A DNA stretch of 33,530 nt from Marinobacter xestospongiae (lineage in GTDB: Bacteria; Pseudomonadota; Gammaproteobacteria; Pseudomonadales; Oleiphilaceae): NCBI RefSeq assembly GCF_023156385.1, contig NZ_JAKZAK010000038.1, positions 1-33,530 of the forward strand. The letters are read 5' to 3'. A program made the translations under genes and the position numbers. The first letter of the stretch is position 1. Each line of letters begins with the position of its first letter. The notes under the pieces were generated by a model. It searched no databases and was not told where the DNA came from. It worked only from the letters and a program-made list of their open reading frames with translations. Shown piece by piece: positions 1 through 7,452 of the stretch.

Positions 1-77
1 GGCAGCCTCTGGAAAGTCGCTGACCCCAATTACAACAAACCCCCGCTGCCATGGCGAGGGTTTGTCAGCAGTCTGAG

Positions 78-102
78 CCGACCCCGAGGGGTCGGTTTTT
101 TT
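78..102 (+). terminator. Intrinsic terminator for an upstream plus-strand gene
   Basis: A perfect 8-bp GC-rich stem (78-85 paired with 88-95, loop GA) is followed by seven T residues at 96-102. It faces plus-strand transcription entering from the left edge, whose gene lies outside the window; a reading frame ending in TGA at 21-23 could be its last codons, but six codons are too few to judge. A second inverted repeat (ACAAACCC 35-42 with GGGTTTGT 58-65, palindromic GCCATGGC in the loop) lies just before it without a T-tract. Confidence 0.75.
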
Positions 103-123
103 GTGCCCGATCGTTGGCTTTTG

Positions 124-447
124 TCAGCGTCGGGGCCGCCGCTTGGGCACAAACTCCGGCGGTTTCTCCCGCAGCCAGTCGACAAAATCCACCAGCGGGT
201 CGAGTGTCATCAACCGCTCCCGGGTGTTGTAGTACTGCCCCAGCTCATGCTCGCTGCAGACCTGATGGATGGCGTTGTGACACGGCCGGCAGACCCACAG
301 GGTACGGCTGATCAGCTCTTCACGAGAGAACAGTTTCTGGAAGCGTTTCTTGCGGTGAAGCCGCTTGGGAATCAGGTGATGACGCGTCAGCCTGGCGATC
401 GGTCGCAGGCAGAGTTCGCAATGGTCCGGCTGGGGCGGCAGTTTCAT
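124..447 (-). CDS. Small HNH endonuclease-like zinc protein
   Basis: This 107-residue protein has the HNH/Zn layout: CELC at residues 10-13, the paired HH at 23-24 (RHHLIPK), then CRPC at 53-56 directly followed by HNAIH. The two CxxC pairs would bind a structural zinc, and the HH...N...H residues form the beta-beta-alpha-metal nuclease core. The C-terminus is basic (PKRRPRR). Similar stand-alone HNH proteins of about 100 residues are common in Pseudomonas-type genomes with no known role. No partner methylase or phage gene is nearby, so a restriction role is not supported. It lies 64 bp downstream of cnoX on the same strand, separated by a hairpin at 463-502, and may be co-transcribed with it. 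No strong Shine-Dalgarno precedes the ATG at 447. Confidence 0.75.
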   Translation of the reverse strand: MKLPPQPDHCELCLRPIARLTRHHLIPKRLHRKKRFQKLFSREELISRTLWVCRPCHNAIHQVCSEHELGQYYNTRERLMTLDPLVDFVDWLREKPPEFVPKRRPRR

Positions 448-462
448 GATCGTTAGGGAGCC

Positions 463-502
463 GGGGCGGGTAAGAGCAGGCGAGCCTGCAACTGACCGCC
501 CC
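463..502 (-). other. Two-stem hairpin between cnoX and the HNH gene
   Basis: GGGGCGG (463-469) pairs with CCGCCCC (496-502), and inside it GCAGG (476-480) pairs with CCTGC (485-489). No T-tract follows on either strand, so it is more likely a partial terminator, processing site or RNA-stability element than a full intrinsic terminator. Confidence 0.4.
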
Positions 503-511
503 TATTCAGAC

Positions 512-1375
512 TCAGTGCATCAGGGTGTAGAGTTTTCTTCGGTAGGTACGCACATCCGGATCACCACTGCCGAGCTTGTCGAACAGTTCAATCAGGGTCG
601 TCTTGGCAATGCCGTCGCGGTAATCGCTGTCGACCTGCATCAACCGAATCAGCAGCGCCATTGCGTCGGCATTCTCCTCTTTCAGCACATGCTGCAATGC
701 CCGCTGATGCAGTGCCGCCGGATCGTCCGGATGAGCGGCCAGAGTCTGCTCCAGTTCCGCCACCGGCGGCAGCTCACCGGCCTGGCGGATAAACTTGATG
801 CGTGCCGCCAACTGCTTGGCCTGGGTCTGCAGTTTCTCTTCCGGTGGCAGGCTATCCAGCACCTGCTCTGCGGTATCCACATCCCCAAGTTCGGCCTTCA
901 GCTGGGCAATATCGATCAGCACCTTGAGGTCGTCGGGATCGTTCTGGTTCAGCTCTGTCAGGATCGCCAGCGCGCCTTCAACGTCGCCGTCCTGCCAACG
1001 CTGGTGTGCGGTCTCGTAGGGGTCCTCCGCCGGTGCCTCCACGTGCTTGTCCAGCACCTGGCGGATCTCGCTTTCCGGTAAGGCACCATTGAAGCCGTCC
1101 ACCGCCTGGCCATCCTTTACCAGGATCACCGTGGGCAGGCTGCGAACACCGAGGCTGGCGGTCAGTTGCTGCTGTTCATCGGCATTCACCTTCGCCAGCC
1201 GGAACTGCCCCTGGTACTCATTGGCCAGTTTTTCCAGCAATGGCATCAACTGCTTGCAGGGGGCACACCAGTCCGCCCAGACGTCGATCAGTATCGGCGT
1301 TTGCGCCGATGCCTCCATGACCGACTCCTGAAAGTTCTCCATGGTGGCATCAAATACGTGGGGCGATTCACTCAT
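512..1375 (-). CDS. cnoX: Thioredoxin-TPR chaperedoxin CnoX (YbbN family)
   Basis: The protein is 287 residues from the ATG at 1375, which has an AGGTG ribosome site; a GTG three codons upstream is less likely. Residues 1-110 form a thioredoxin fold with the active site WCAPC (Cys37, Cys40) and the cis-proline segment SLPT (Pro80). Residues 115-285 form helical TPR-like repeats. This is the layout of YbbN/CnoX, known as a holdase that protects substrates from aggregation or over-oxidation and hands them to GroEL or DnaK. E. coli CnoX has lost the first active-site cysteine (SxxC). This protein keeps both, so thiol-disulfide activity is possible, as in other bacterial CnoX. It is divergent from a Lon protease, which makes a shared protein-quality-control locus plausible. 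Confidence 0.92.
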   Translation of the reverse strand: MSESPHVFDATMENFQESVMEASAQTPILIDVWADWCAPCKQLMPLLEKLANEYQGQFRLAKVNADEQQQLTASLGVRSLPTVILVKDGQAVDGFNGALPESEIRQVLDKHVEAPAEDPYETAHQRWQDGDVEGALAILTELNQNDPDDLKVLIDIAQLKAELGDVDTAEQVLDSLPPEEKLQTQAKQLAARIKFIRQAGELPPVAELEQTLAAHPDDPAALHQRALQHVLKEENADAMALLIRLMQVDSDYRDGIAKTTLIELFDKLGSGDPDVRTYRRKLYTLMH

Positions 1376-1512
1376 GCTGGGCACCTGACTGTTGGCTATC
1401 GGTTAACGGGTTCGCCGGCGAACAGGCCGGCATGATTGCTGAGATAGCTCAAAGGTGATGGCTGCGACGGGGAAATTCAAGGGAGCCAGCAATATCGCTT
1501 AACAACGCCACG

Positions 1513-1541
1513 CCCTTGAAAAACCGGGGGCCGACGTTACA
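1513..1541 (+). promoter_or_regulatory. Possible heat-shock (sigma-32-like) promoter of lon
   Basis: CGCCCTTGAAA at 1511-1521 closely matches the sigma-32 -35 consensus (CNCCCTTGAA). The matching -10 (CCCCATNT) at 13-14 bp spacing is poor; the sequence there is CGACGTTACAT (1532-1542). Lon genes are classic heat-shock genes, so the match is suggestive only. Confidence 0.3.
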
Positions 1542-1604
1542 TAGCAAAAAAGAACGGACCGACGGTTCTCGGCCCAATCACTCACCGGACAGAAGTTGAC
1601 CCTG

Positions 1605-4043
1605 ATGAGCAACGACAACAGCAGTGACGCCATTGAGGATGTAACCGAGTACATAGGCAAAGACGAACACAGCAAGGGACTCGCCCTGCCCCAGCAACTG
1701 ATGCCCCGGCGCATGTATGTTCTGCCGGTGGCGAACCGGCCGTTCTTCCCCGCCCAGGTACAGCCAGTGATGGTCAATAAAGACCCCTGGGACGACACCC
1801 TGAAACGGGTCGGGGAAACCGACCACCAGGTGGTGGGCATCTGTTACGTCAACAATCCGGACCCGGACAACGCCATTCCCGCCAGCGAGGAATTGGAGGT
1901 GATGGGCTGCGCCGTACGGGTCCACCACCCCCAACGCAACGACGGCAAGGTCCAGTTCATTGCCCAGGGTCTGCAGCGCTTTCGCATCGTGCAGTGGCTG
2001 CGGCGCAAACCGCCCTACCTGGTGGAGGTGGAATATCCCGAGGCGCCGGAAGAAGAGCCCGACGAGCTCAAGGCGTACACCCTGGCTATCATCTCCGCGA
2101 TCAAGGAACTGCTACGCACCAACCCGCTGTATGGTGAGGACATCAAACAGTACCTGTCCCGCTTTGGCCCGGAGGACAGCTCGCCCCTGGTGGATTTCGG
2201 CGCCTCCATGACCAGCGCGCCGGGGCCAGAACTCCAGGACGTGCTCGACACCGTGCCACTGCTCAAGCGGATGGAGAAAGTGCTGCTGCTGATGGGCAAG
2301 GAGCTGGAGGTCGCACGACTGCAGGCGGAGATCAGCGAGGAGGTCAACGATAAGGTGCAGAAGCACCAGCGCGAGTTCTTCCTCAAGGAACAGTTGAAGG
2401 TGATCCAGCGTGAGCTGGGTATCGCCAAGGATGACAAGACCGCCGACGTCGAACGCTTCGAGCAGCGCATGGCCGAACTCACGCCGCCCGAGCATGTTCG
2501 CGAGCGCTTCACCGACGAGATCCAGAAACTCCAGATGCTGGAGCAGGGCTCACCGGAGTACGGTGTCACCCGCAATTACCTCGACTGGCTGACCCAGGTA
2601 CCCTGGGGCCGCACATCGCAGGACCACTTTGACCTGGCCGAAGCCCGCCGCATCCTTGATCGGGACCACGATGGCCTCGACGACGTCAAGGACCGCATCG
2701 TGGAGTTCCTCGCCGAAGGCACCTTCAAGGGCGAGGTATCCGGCTCAATCCTGCTGCTGGTAGGCCCGCCTGGGGTCGGCAAGACCTCCATCGGGCGTTC
2801 GGTCGCGGATGCCCTGGGGCGGGAGTTCTATCGCTTCAGCGTCGGCGGCATGCGTGATGAGGCCGAGATCAAGGGCCACCGCCGCACCTACATCGGCGCC
2901 ATGCCCGGCAAGTTCGTCCAGGCGCTGAAGGACGCCAAGGTGGCCAACCCGGTGATCATGCTGGACGAAATCGACAAGATTGGCGCGTCGTTCCAGGGCG
3001 ACCCGGCCTCAGCCCTGCTGGAAACCCTCGACCCGGAGCAGAACCGGGAGTTTCTCGACCATTACCTGGACGTCCGCATGGACCTCTCCAAGGTCCTGTT
3101 CATCTGTACCGCCAACCAGCTCGACTCCATTCCCCAGCCCCTGCTGGACCGCATGGATGTGATCCGTCTCTCCGGCTACATCGCCGAGGAGAAGCAGGCC
3201 ATTGCCAAGCACTACCTGCTGCCACGGCTGCTGAAGCGGGCCGGACTGATGAAAAAGCAGCTCAACATCACCGATGCGGCGCTGAAACAGGTGATTGAAG
3301 GCTATGCCCGTGAAGCGGGGGTGCGTAATCTGGAAAAGCTGATCCACAAGATTCTGCGCAAAGGCATTGTCCGACTGCTGGAGGACCCGGAGACGCCGAT
3401 CAAGGTCGGCGTGGCGGACCTGGCCGAATACCTGGGCCAGCCGCCGTTCAAGAAGGAGCGGGCGCTCAAGGGCGTGGGGGTGGTCACCGGCCTGGCCTGG
3501 ACCGCCATGGGAGGCGCCACCCTGAGCATTGAGGCATCCCGCATCCACACCAGCCACCGCGGCTTCAAGCTCACCGGGCAGTTGGGCGATGTAATGAAGG
3601 AGTCTGCAGACATCGCCTACAGCTACATTTCGTCGAACCTGAAGCGCTACAAGGGCGACACCGCCTTCTTCGACAAGTCCCAGGTGCACCTGCACGTGCC
3701 GGCCGGGGCGACACCCAAGGACGGCCCCAGTGCCGGCATCACCATTGCCACAGCACTATTGTCGATTGCCCGCAACGAGGCGCCCCGCCAGAACGTGGCA
3801 ATGACCGGAGAACTGACCCTGACCGGCCAGGTGCTGCCCGTCGGCGGCATCCGGGAAAAAGTGATTGCGGCACGACGCCAGAAGATCACCACCCTGATCC
3901 TGCCGGACGCCAATCGCGGTGACTACGAGGAATTGCCGGATTACTTGAAGGAAGGGCTGGAAGTGCACTTCGCCCAGCACTTTGGCGACGTGTTCCAGAT
4001 CTGCTTTGAGGACAAGCCGAAAAAGAAAGCCAGCGTTCACTGA
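1605..4043 (+). CDS. lon: ATP-dependent Lon-family serine protease
   Basis: The 812-residue start at the ATG at 1605 (AGAAG upstream) is preferred over the in-frame TTG at 1596. The order is LonA: N-terminal substrate-binding domain (about 35-235), helical linker (about 235-340), AAA+ module with Walker A GPPGVGKT (387-394) and Walker B LDE (Asp454, Glu455), then a protease domain with catalytic Ser709 in DGPSAG and Lys752 in GGIREK. The Ser-Lys distance of 43 equals that of E. coli Lon. The N-terminus differs from canonical Lon, which begins with an LPLRD..V.P motif: here it is YVLPVANRPFFPAQ after a roughly 35-residue acidic extension. The gene is also not next to clpX or hupB. It may therefore be a second Lon, such as the AsrA-type paralogue of Pseudomonas. 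A terminator follows. Confidence 0.93.
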   Translation: MSNDNSSDAIEDVTEYIGKDEHSKGLALPQQLMPRRMYVLPVANRPFFPAQVQPVMVNKDPWDDTLKRVGETDHQVVGICYVNNPDPDNAIPASEELEVMGCAVRVHHPQRNDGKVQFIAQGLQRFRIVQWLRRKPPYLVEVEYPEAPEEEPDELKAYTLAIISAIKELLRTNPLYGEDIKQYLSRFGPEDSSPLVDFGASMTSAPGPELQDVLDTVPLLKRMEKVLLLMGKELEVARLQAEISEEVNDKVQKHQREFFLKEQLKVIQRELGIAKDDKTADVERFEQRMAELTPPEHVRERFTDEIQKLQMLEQGSPEYGVTRNYLDWLTQVPWGRTSQDHFDLAEARRILDRDHDGLDDVKDRIVEFLAEGTFKGEVSGSILLLVGPPGVGKTSIGRSVADALGREFYRFSVGGMRDEAEIKGHRRTYIGAMPGKFVQALKDAKVANPVIMLDEIDKIGASFQGDPASALLETLDPEQNREFLDHYLDVRMDLSKVLFICTANQLDSIPQPLLDRMDVIRLSGYIAEEKQAIAKHYLLPRLLKRAGLMKKQLNITDAALKQVIEGYAREAGVRNLEKLIHKILRKGIVRLLEDPETPIKVGVADLAEYLGQPPFKKERALKGVGVVTGLAWTAMGGATLSIEASRIHTSHRGFKLTGQLGDVMKESADIAYSYISSNLKRYKGDTAFFDKSQVHLHVPAGATPKDGPSAGITIATALLSIARNEAPRQNVAMTGELTLTGQVLPVGGIREKVIAARRQKITTLILPDANRGDYEELPDYLKEGLEVHFAQHFGDVFQICFEDKPKKKASVH

Positions 4044-4050
4044 CCCAACG

Positions 4051-4083
4051 AAAAAGGGGCGGGTAGTTGCCCGTCCCTTTTCT
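4051..4083 (+). terminator. Intrinsic terminator of lon
   Basis: AAAAGGG-G-CGGG (4052-4063) pairs with CCCGTCCCTTTT (4070-4081), with one G-T pair and loop TAGTTG. A-rich and T-rich flanks make it usable from both sides, which suits the convergent lon and marR genes. Confidence 0.8.
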
Positions 4084-4104
4084 ACGATTTGGCCATCCGC
4101 CGGA

Positions 4105-4605
4105 CTATTTCTTGCCGCCTTCCTTCCAGCCGTCTTCCCGCAGGACCGGCCCCACATCGAGCACCGGCGAGGCATCGATATGGTCGGCGTCCATCATGTT
4201 CGCCACCCGCTGCAGGGACGAGATGATCATGGTTTGCTCCCATTCCTGCAGGCTCTGGAATTTCTCAATGAACTCCTCCTGCAGCGGCTGGGGAGCCCGT
4301 GCCAGGATCGCCGCCCCTTCCTCGGTGAGGTGAGCGTGCACCTTGCGCTTGTCGCGGGTGCTGCGAACCCGGTAAACCAGTTGCCGGTGTTCCAGTCGAT
4401 CCAGAATGGTGGTTACGGTAGCCTGACTCAGGCTGACCTGCTCGGCGATGGTACCGATGGTCACCTCCCCCAGATCCCGGATCGTACGCATGATCAGCAG
4501 CTGCGGCCCGGTCAGGCCAGCGTGTTTGCTCAACCGTTTGGAATGCAGATCAGTCGCGCGAATCACGCGCCGGAGCGCCACCAAAACCTGTTCGTAGTTA
4601 TTCAC
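4105..4605 (-). CDS. MarR-family transcriptional regulator
   Basis: A winged helix-turn-helix protein of the MarR family, 166 residues from the GTG at 4605. The recognition region IAEQVSLSQATVTTILDRLE lies at about 53-72 and the wing RSTRDKRKVHAHLTEEG at about 81-97 with the conserved Asp85 and Arg87; flanking helices form the dimer interface. A frame open to a GTG at 4689 would add 28 residues. I prefer the shorter start because GGGGGAG lies just upstream of 4605 and a good promoter (4642-4670) lies inside the longer version. The effector and targets cannot be told; no efflux or catabolic gene is adjacent. It converges on lon and diverges from the TPR gene, which may be a target. Confidence 0.9.
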   Translation of the reverse strand: MNNYEQVLVALRRVIRATDLHSKRLSKHAGLTGPQLLIMRTIRDLGEVTIGTIAEQVSLSQATVTTILDRLEHRQLVYRVRSTRDKRKVHAHLTEEGAAILARAPQPLQEEFIEKFQSLQEWEQTMIISSLQRVANMMDADHIDASPVLDVGPVLREDGWKEGGKK

Positions 4606-4641
4606 GGCACTCCCCCACTCCGCCACATCAAAAGGGCGGGA

Positions 4642-4670
4642 ATTATAGGCATTGGCGGTATCCGAGTAAA
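4642..4670 (-). promoter_or_regulatory. Sigma-70 promoter of the marR gene
   Basis: On the minus strand TTTACT (4665-4670) and a perfect TATAAT (4642-4647) are separated by 17 bp. A start of transcription near 4635 leaves a leader of about 30 nt before the GTG at 4605. This arrangement argues that the 28 codons upstream of 4605 are not translated. Confidence 0.65.
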
Positions 4671-4849
4671 AAGCCTTGTGGGCAGACACGACGACCTCAT
4701 CTCCTCGCAGTTACCGGTGGACTCCAATTATTTACAGCTCTAACTATTAGATTCCGATACCGCCCGCAATGCAAGTGTGGAGATACCGAGATGGGGACCT
4801 CCGCCGCCATCGCACAAATCCTGACAGCATTTTTTCAGCCAGCCACTAT

Positions 4850-4890
4850 GATAAGGTCTCAACGCCATGGATAAGGTCTCAACGGCCATG
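4850..4890. repeat. Tandem 20-21 bp direct repeat upstream of the TPR gene
   Basis: GATAAGGTCTCAACGCCATG (4850-4869) is followed at once by a second copy with one extra G (4870-4890). A TATGAT hexamer (4847-4852) overlaps the first copy and could be a -10 element for the gene starting at 4956, though no -35 at normal spacing is evident. The rest of the 4606-4955 spacer holds the marR promoter and no further gene. Confidence 0.7.
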
Positions 4891-4955
4891 CGTGGACGCC
4901 GCCAACGGCGCGGCCCGAATGTTTCACCTGATCGGCATCGGACACAACAATACTC

Positions 4956-5924
4956 ATGATGTACCAGAACCCTGACCAACCAGGCACCAGCCTGCCCCGC
5001 ACCCTGTTCATCCTGCTCCAGGTTTCCCTGGCCCTGTTGCTGGCTTCAACCGCCCAGGCACAGAGCGAGGAGCAACCACCGACATCAGCCGATGCCGAAG
5101 ACGTCAAGCAACGGGTAGACACCCTGACAGAACCGCTCTACAACCCGTTTGTGGAGCGCTACCTGCTGGATGAGGTCAAGAACCTGCGGAACGAATTACT
5201 CAATACCCGCGCGGAACTTATCGAGAAGGTGGTCGACAAGGAACTGACGGTAGCGGACAAAACGATGTCCTACGCCACAGACACCGTCACCTACTTCTTC
5301 TATCTGATCGCCGGTGCCACGTCCATCCTCGTTGTGATCGGCTGGAACTCGATCCGGGACATGCGATCCCAGCTCACCAGCCTGGCGGAAAAGCGGGTCA
5401 ACGAGCTGGTTATCGAGTACGAGAAGCGCCTGAAGGACATTGAGGAACAGCTGCAGCAGAAATCCGACATCATTCAGCAGAACCAGGAAGAGATCGAACG
5501 CACCAACGAGGTGCATTCGCTCTGGCTTAAAGCCAGCCAGGAGACCTCCCATCAGAACAAGATTTCGGTGTACGACCAGATCCTGGACCTGCGCCCGGAC
5601 GATGTGGAAGCCCTCAGTTACAAGGCCGATGCGGTGCTGGAACTGCAGGAGCCGCTGTGGGCCATCAGCCTCTGCCTGCGAGCCCTGAAGCTGGCCCCGG
5701 ACAACGGCCACGCCCACTACCAGCTGGCCTGTGCCTACGCCGAGATCGGCCGCTGGGAAGATGCGGTCAACACCCTGAGCAAGGCCGTGGAAATCTCCGA
5801 GGCGTATCGCGACGATGCCTCGGTTGACCCCAGCTTCTCCCAACTGCAGGAACACGAGCAGTTCCGCGCCGTGGTCTTCCCGGACAATGGTCAGGAAGAG
5901 GAAGACGAAGAACTGCCATCCTGA
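4956..5924 (+). CDS. Exported coiled-coil/TPR protein of unknown function
   Basis: This 322-residue protein starts with a signal-peptide-like segment (hydrophobic about 17-31, cleavage likely after AQA at 36). Next come a charged helical region (45-105), a membrane segment (about 109-130, TDTVTYFFYLIAGATSILVV), a Glu/Gln-rich coiled coil (about 138-190), and two to three TPR-like helical pairs (about 205-283), then an acidic tail (QEEEDEELPS). TPR domains bind proteins, so a membrane-anchored scaffold is plausible, but no function can be named. If the signal peptide is cleaved and 109-130 stops transfer, the TPR part would face the cytoplasm. The start has no Shine-Dalgarno; the ATG at 4959 is an equal alternative. 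It stands alone, divergent from marR. Confidence 0.8.
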   Translation: MMYQNPDQPGTSLPRTLFILLQVSLALLLASTAQAQSEEQPPTSADAEDVKQRVDTLTEPLYNPFVERYLLDEVKNLRNELLNTRAELIEKVVDKELTVADKTMSYATDTVTYFFYLIAGATSILVVIGWNSIRDMRSQLTSLAEKRVNELVIEYEKRLKDIEEQLQQKSDIIQQNQEEIERTNEVHSLWLKASQETSHQNKISVYDQILDLRPDDVEALSYKADAVLELQEPLWAISLCLRALKLAPDNGHAHYQLACAYAEIGRWEDAVNTLSKAVEISEAYRDDASVDPSFSQLQEHEQFRAVVFPDNGQEEEDEELPS

Positions 5925-5929
5925 CCCGA

Positions 5930-5955
5930 TGCCGGGCACTCCCGGCACAGGTTTT
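5930..5955 (+). terminator. Weak terminator-like hairpin after the TPR gene
   Basis: TGCCGGG (5930-5936) pairs with CCCGGCA (5941-5947), loop CACT. The T-run (TTTT at 5951-5954) is displaced by four bases, so termination may be partial. Confidence 0.5.
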
Positions 5956-5983
5956 GCCTACCTTTTTGCTCATGCCTCTGAGC

Positions 5984-6049
5984 AAACGCACACCACGGCC
6001 TCACCAGTCGCCCTGCGGCTTGACAACTTCGGGGCCGTGGTGTTTGTTT
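5984..6049 (+). repeat. Long inverted repeat upstream of livK
   Basis: The 11-bp perfect arms ACACCACGGCC (5990-6000) and GGCCGTGGTGT (6033-6043) extend outward to about 15 of 17 paired positions, enclosing a 32-nt loop. The right arm runs into TTTGTTTA, so this may be a second terminator for the TPR gene. A TTGACA (6020-6025) lies in the loop, but the hexamer 17 bp on (TTTGTT) is a poor -10, so a liv promoter here is uncertain. A cis-regulatory structure is the alternative. Confidence 0.5.
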
Positions 6050-6187
6050 AAACCGTTGAGAACATAAGAATAACCCTCGGGAACCTCGGATCAACGCCTG
6101 GCCGCCTCCGGTCTTAAGGGCGACTCGCCACCAGGGCGCGACCCGAAGTTGATCAGGGACTCCCTCACCCAAGGTAGGACAGATCCA

Positions 6188-7300
6188 ATGAATACATCCG
6201 TGAAGAAACTTGTAACGGCCGTCAGCGCCTCGGTTGCCATGCTGGGAGCAGGCCAGGCTGCGGCTGAGATCAAGGTGGGTATCGCCGGTCCGATGACCGG
6301 TCCGGTTGCACAATACGGTGACATGCAGTTCTCCGGCGCCCGCATGGCGATCGAACGCATCAACCAGAACGGCGGCGTGATGGGCGAACAGCTCGAAGCC
6401 GTGGAAGTGGACGACGTCTGCGATCCCAAGCAAGCGGTGACCGTGGCCAACCGTCTGGTCAACGACGGGGTCCGCTTTGTGGTCGGGCACCTGTGCTCCA
6501 GCTCCACCCAGCCGGCGTCCGACATCTATGAGGACGAAGGCATCCTGATGATCACCCCGGCATCCACCAGCCCGGACATCACGGATCGTGGTTACGAACT
6601 GGTGTTCCGCACCATCGGCCTGGACAGCATGCAGGGGCCGGTTGCGGGCGCCTACCTCGCCGGCGTCAATCCGGAACGGGTTGCCGTGGTCCACGACAAG
6701 CAGCAGTACGGTGAAGGCATCGCCAGCGCCGTGCGCGACACTCTGGAAGAGGCCGGCGTGGAAGTGGCGATGTTCGAAGGCATCACCGCTGGCGACAAGG
6801 ACTTCTCTTCCCTCATTACCAAGCTCAAGCAGGCTGATGTGGACTACGTCTACTACGGTGGCTATCACCCGGAACTGGGGCTGATCCTGCGTCAGGCGCG
6901 CCAGGCGGACCTGGATGCCACGTTCATGGGCCCTGAAGGGGTTGGCAACAAGGACATCAACACCATTGCCGGCGAAGCGTCAGAAGGCCTGCTGGTCACC
7001 CTGCCGCCGAGCTTCGACGAAAAAGCCGAAAACCAGGCTCTGGTACAGGCCTTTGCAGACAAGGGCGAAGACCCCTCCGGCCCATTCGTGCTGACCTCCT
7101 ACACCGCGGTTCAGCTGGTGGCCGATGGCATTGAACAGGCCCAATCCACTGACCCGTTTGACGTTGCAGCAGCCCTTCGCCAGGGCAGCTTCGACACCCC
7201 CATCGGTACCGTTCAATACGACGACAAGGGCGATATGAAAGCGTTCGAGTTCGTGGTGTATGAATGGCATTCAGATGGCAGCAAAACTCCGGTAAACTGA
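6188..7300 (+). CDS. livK: Branched-chain amino acid ABC transporter, periplasmic binding protein
   Basis: This is the periplasmic receptor that captures leucine, isoleucine or valine and delivers them to LivHM. The 370 residues from the ATG at 6188 match E. coli LivK (369). A Sec signal peptide (1-26, cleavage at AAA-EIKVG) precedes a type I periplasmic-binding fold. The conserved disulfide pair is Cys78 and Cys103, matching positions 53 and 78 of the mature E. coli protein. The ligand-loop motif CSSSTQPASDIYEDEG and the segment TPASTSPDIT are present. It is the first gene of a complete liv locus. A terminator follows and probably lets this gene be expressed above the membrane components. 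The exact ligand range cannot be read from sequence. Confidence 0.95.
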   Translation: MNTSVKKLVTAVSASVAMLGAGQAAAEIKVGIAGPMTGPVAQYGDMQFSGARMAIERINQNGGVMGEQLEAVEVDDVCDPKQAVTVANRLVNDGVRFVVGHLCSSSTQPASDIYEDEGILMITPASTSPDITDRGYELVFRTIGLDSMQGPVAGAYLAGVNPERVAVVHDKQQYGEGIASAVRDTLEEAGVEVAMFEGITAGDKDFSSLITKLKQADVDYVYYGGYHPELGLILRQARQADLDATFMGPEGVGNKDINTIAGEASEGLLVTLPPSFDEKAENQALVQAFADKGEDPSGPFVLTSYTAVQLVADGIEQAQSTDPFDVAAALRQGSFDTPIGTVQYDDKGDMKAFEFVVYEWHSDGSKTPVN

Positions 7301-7333
7301 GCCGAAATCGTTAAAAAACGGTAATAATAAAGC

Positions 7334-7373
7334 AAAAACACCTTCTCACCAGTTAGGAGAGGAGGTGTTTTTC
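7334..7373 (+). terminator. Intergenic terminator between livK and livH
   Basis: AAACACC (about 7336-7342) pairs with GGTGTTT (7364-7370), with an inner CTC/GAG pairing, followed by TTTTT. It sits within the transporter locus, so partial read-through is expected. Confidence 0.75.
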
Positions 7374-7452
7374 TAGGCTCGTGGTCCGGACTGCCGATTG
7401 AATGATCGCGCTCAGCCCGGATGCATGGCCTGGTTGTCGGAGCGCCACAAAC

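Noticed and set aside
3..23. Possible last codons of an upstream plus-strand gene ending in TGA at 21-23
   Set aside because: Six codons are too few to support a gene, though the terminator at 78-102 implies one lies to the left.
103..456. 117-codon plus-strand frame opposite the HNH gene
   Set aside because: The minus-strand frame has clear CxxC/HH/HNH motifs, and a terminator sits at the start of the plus-strand frame.
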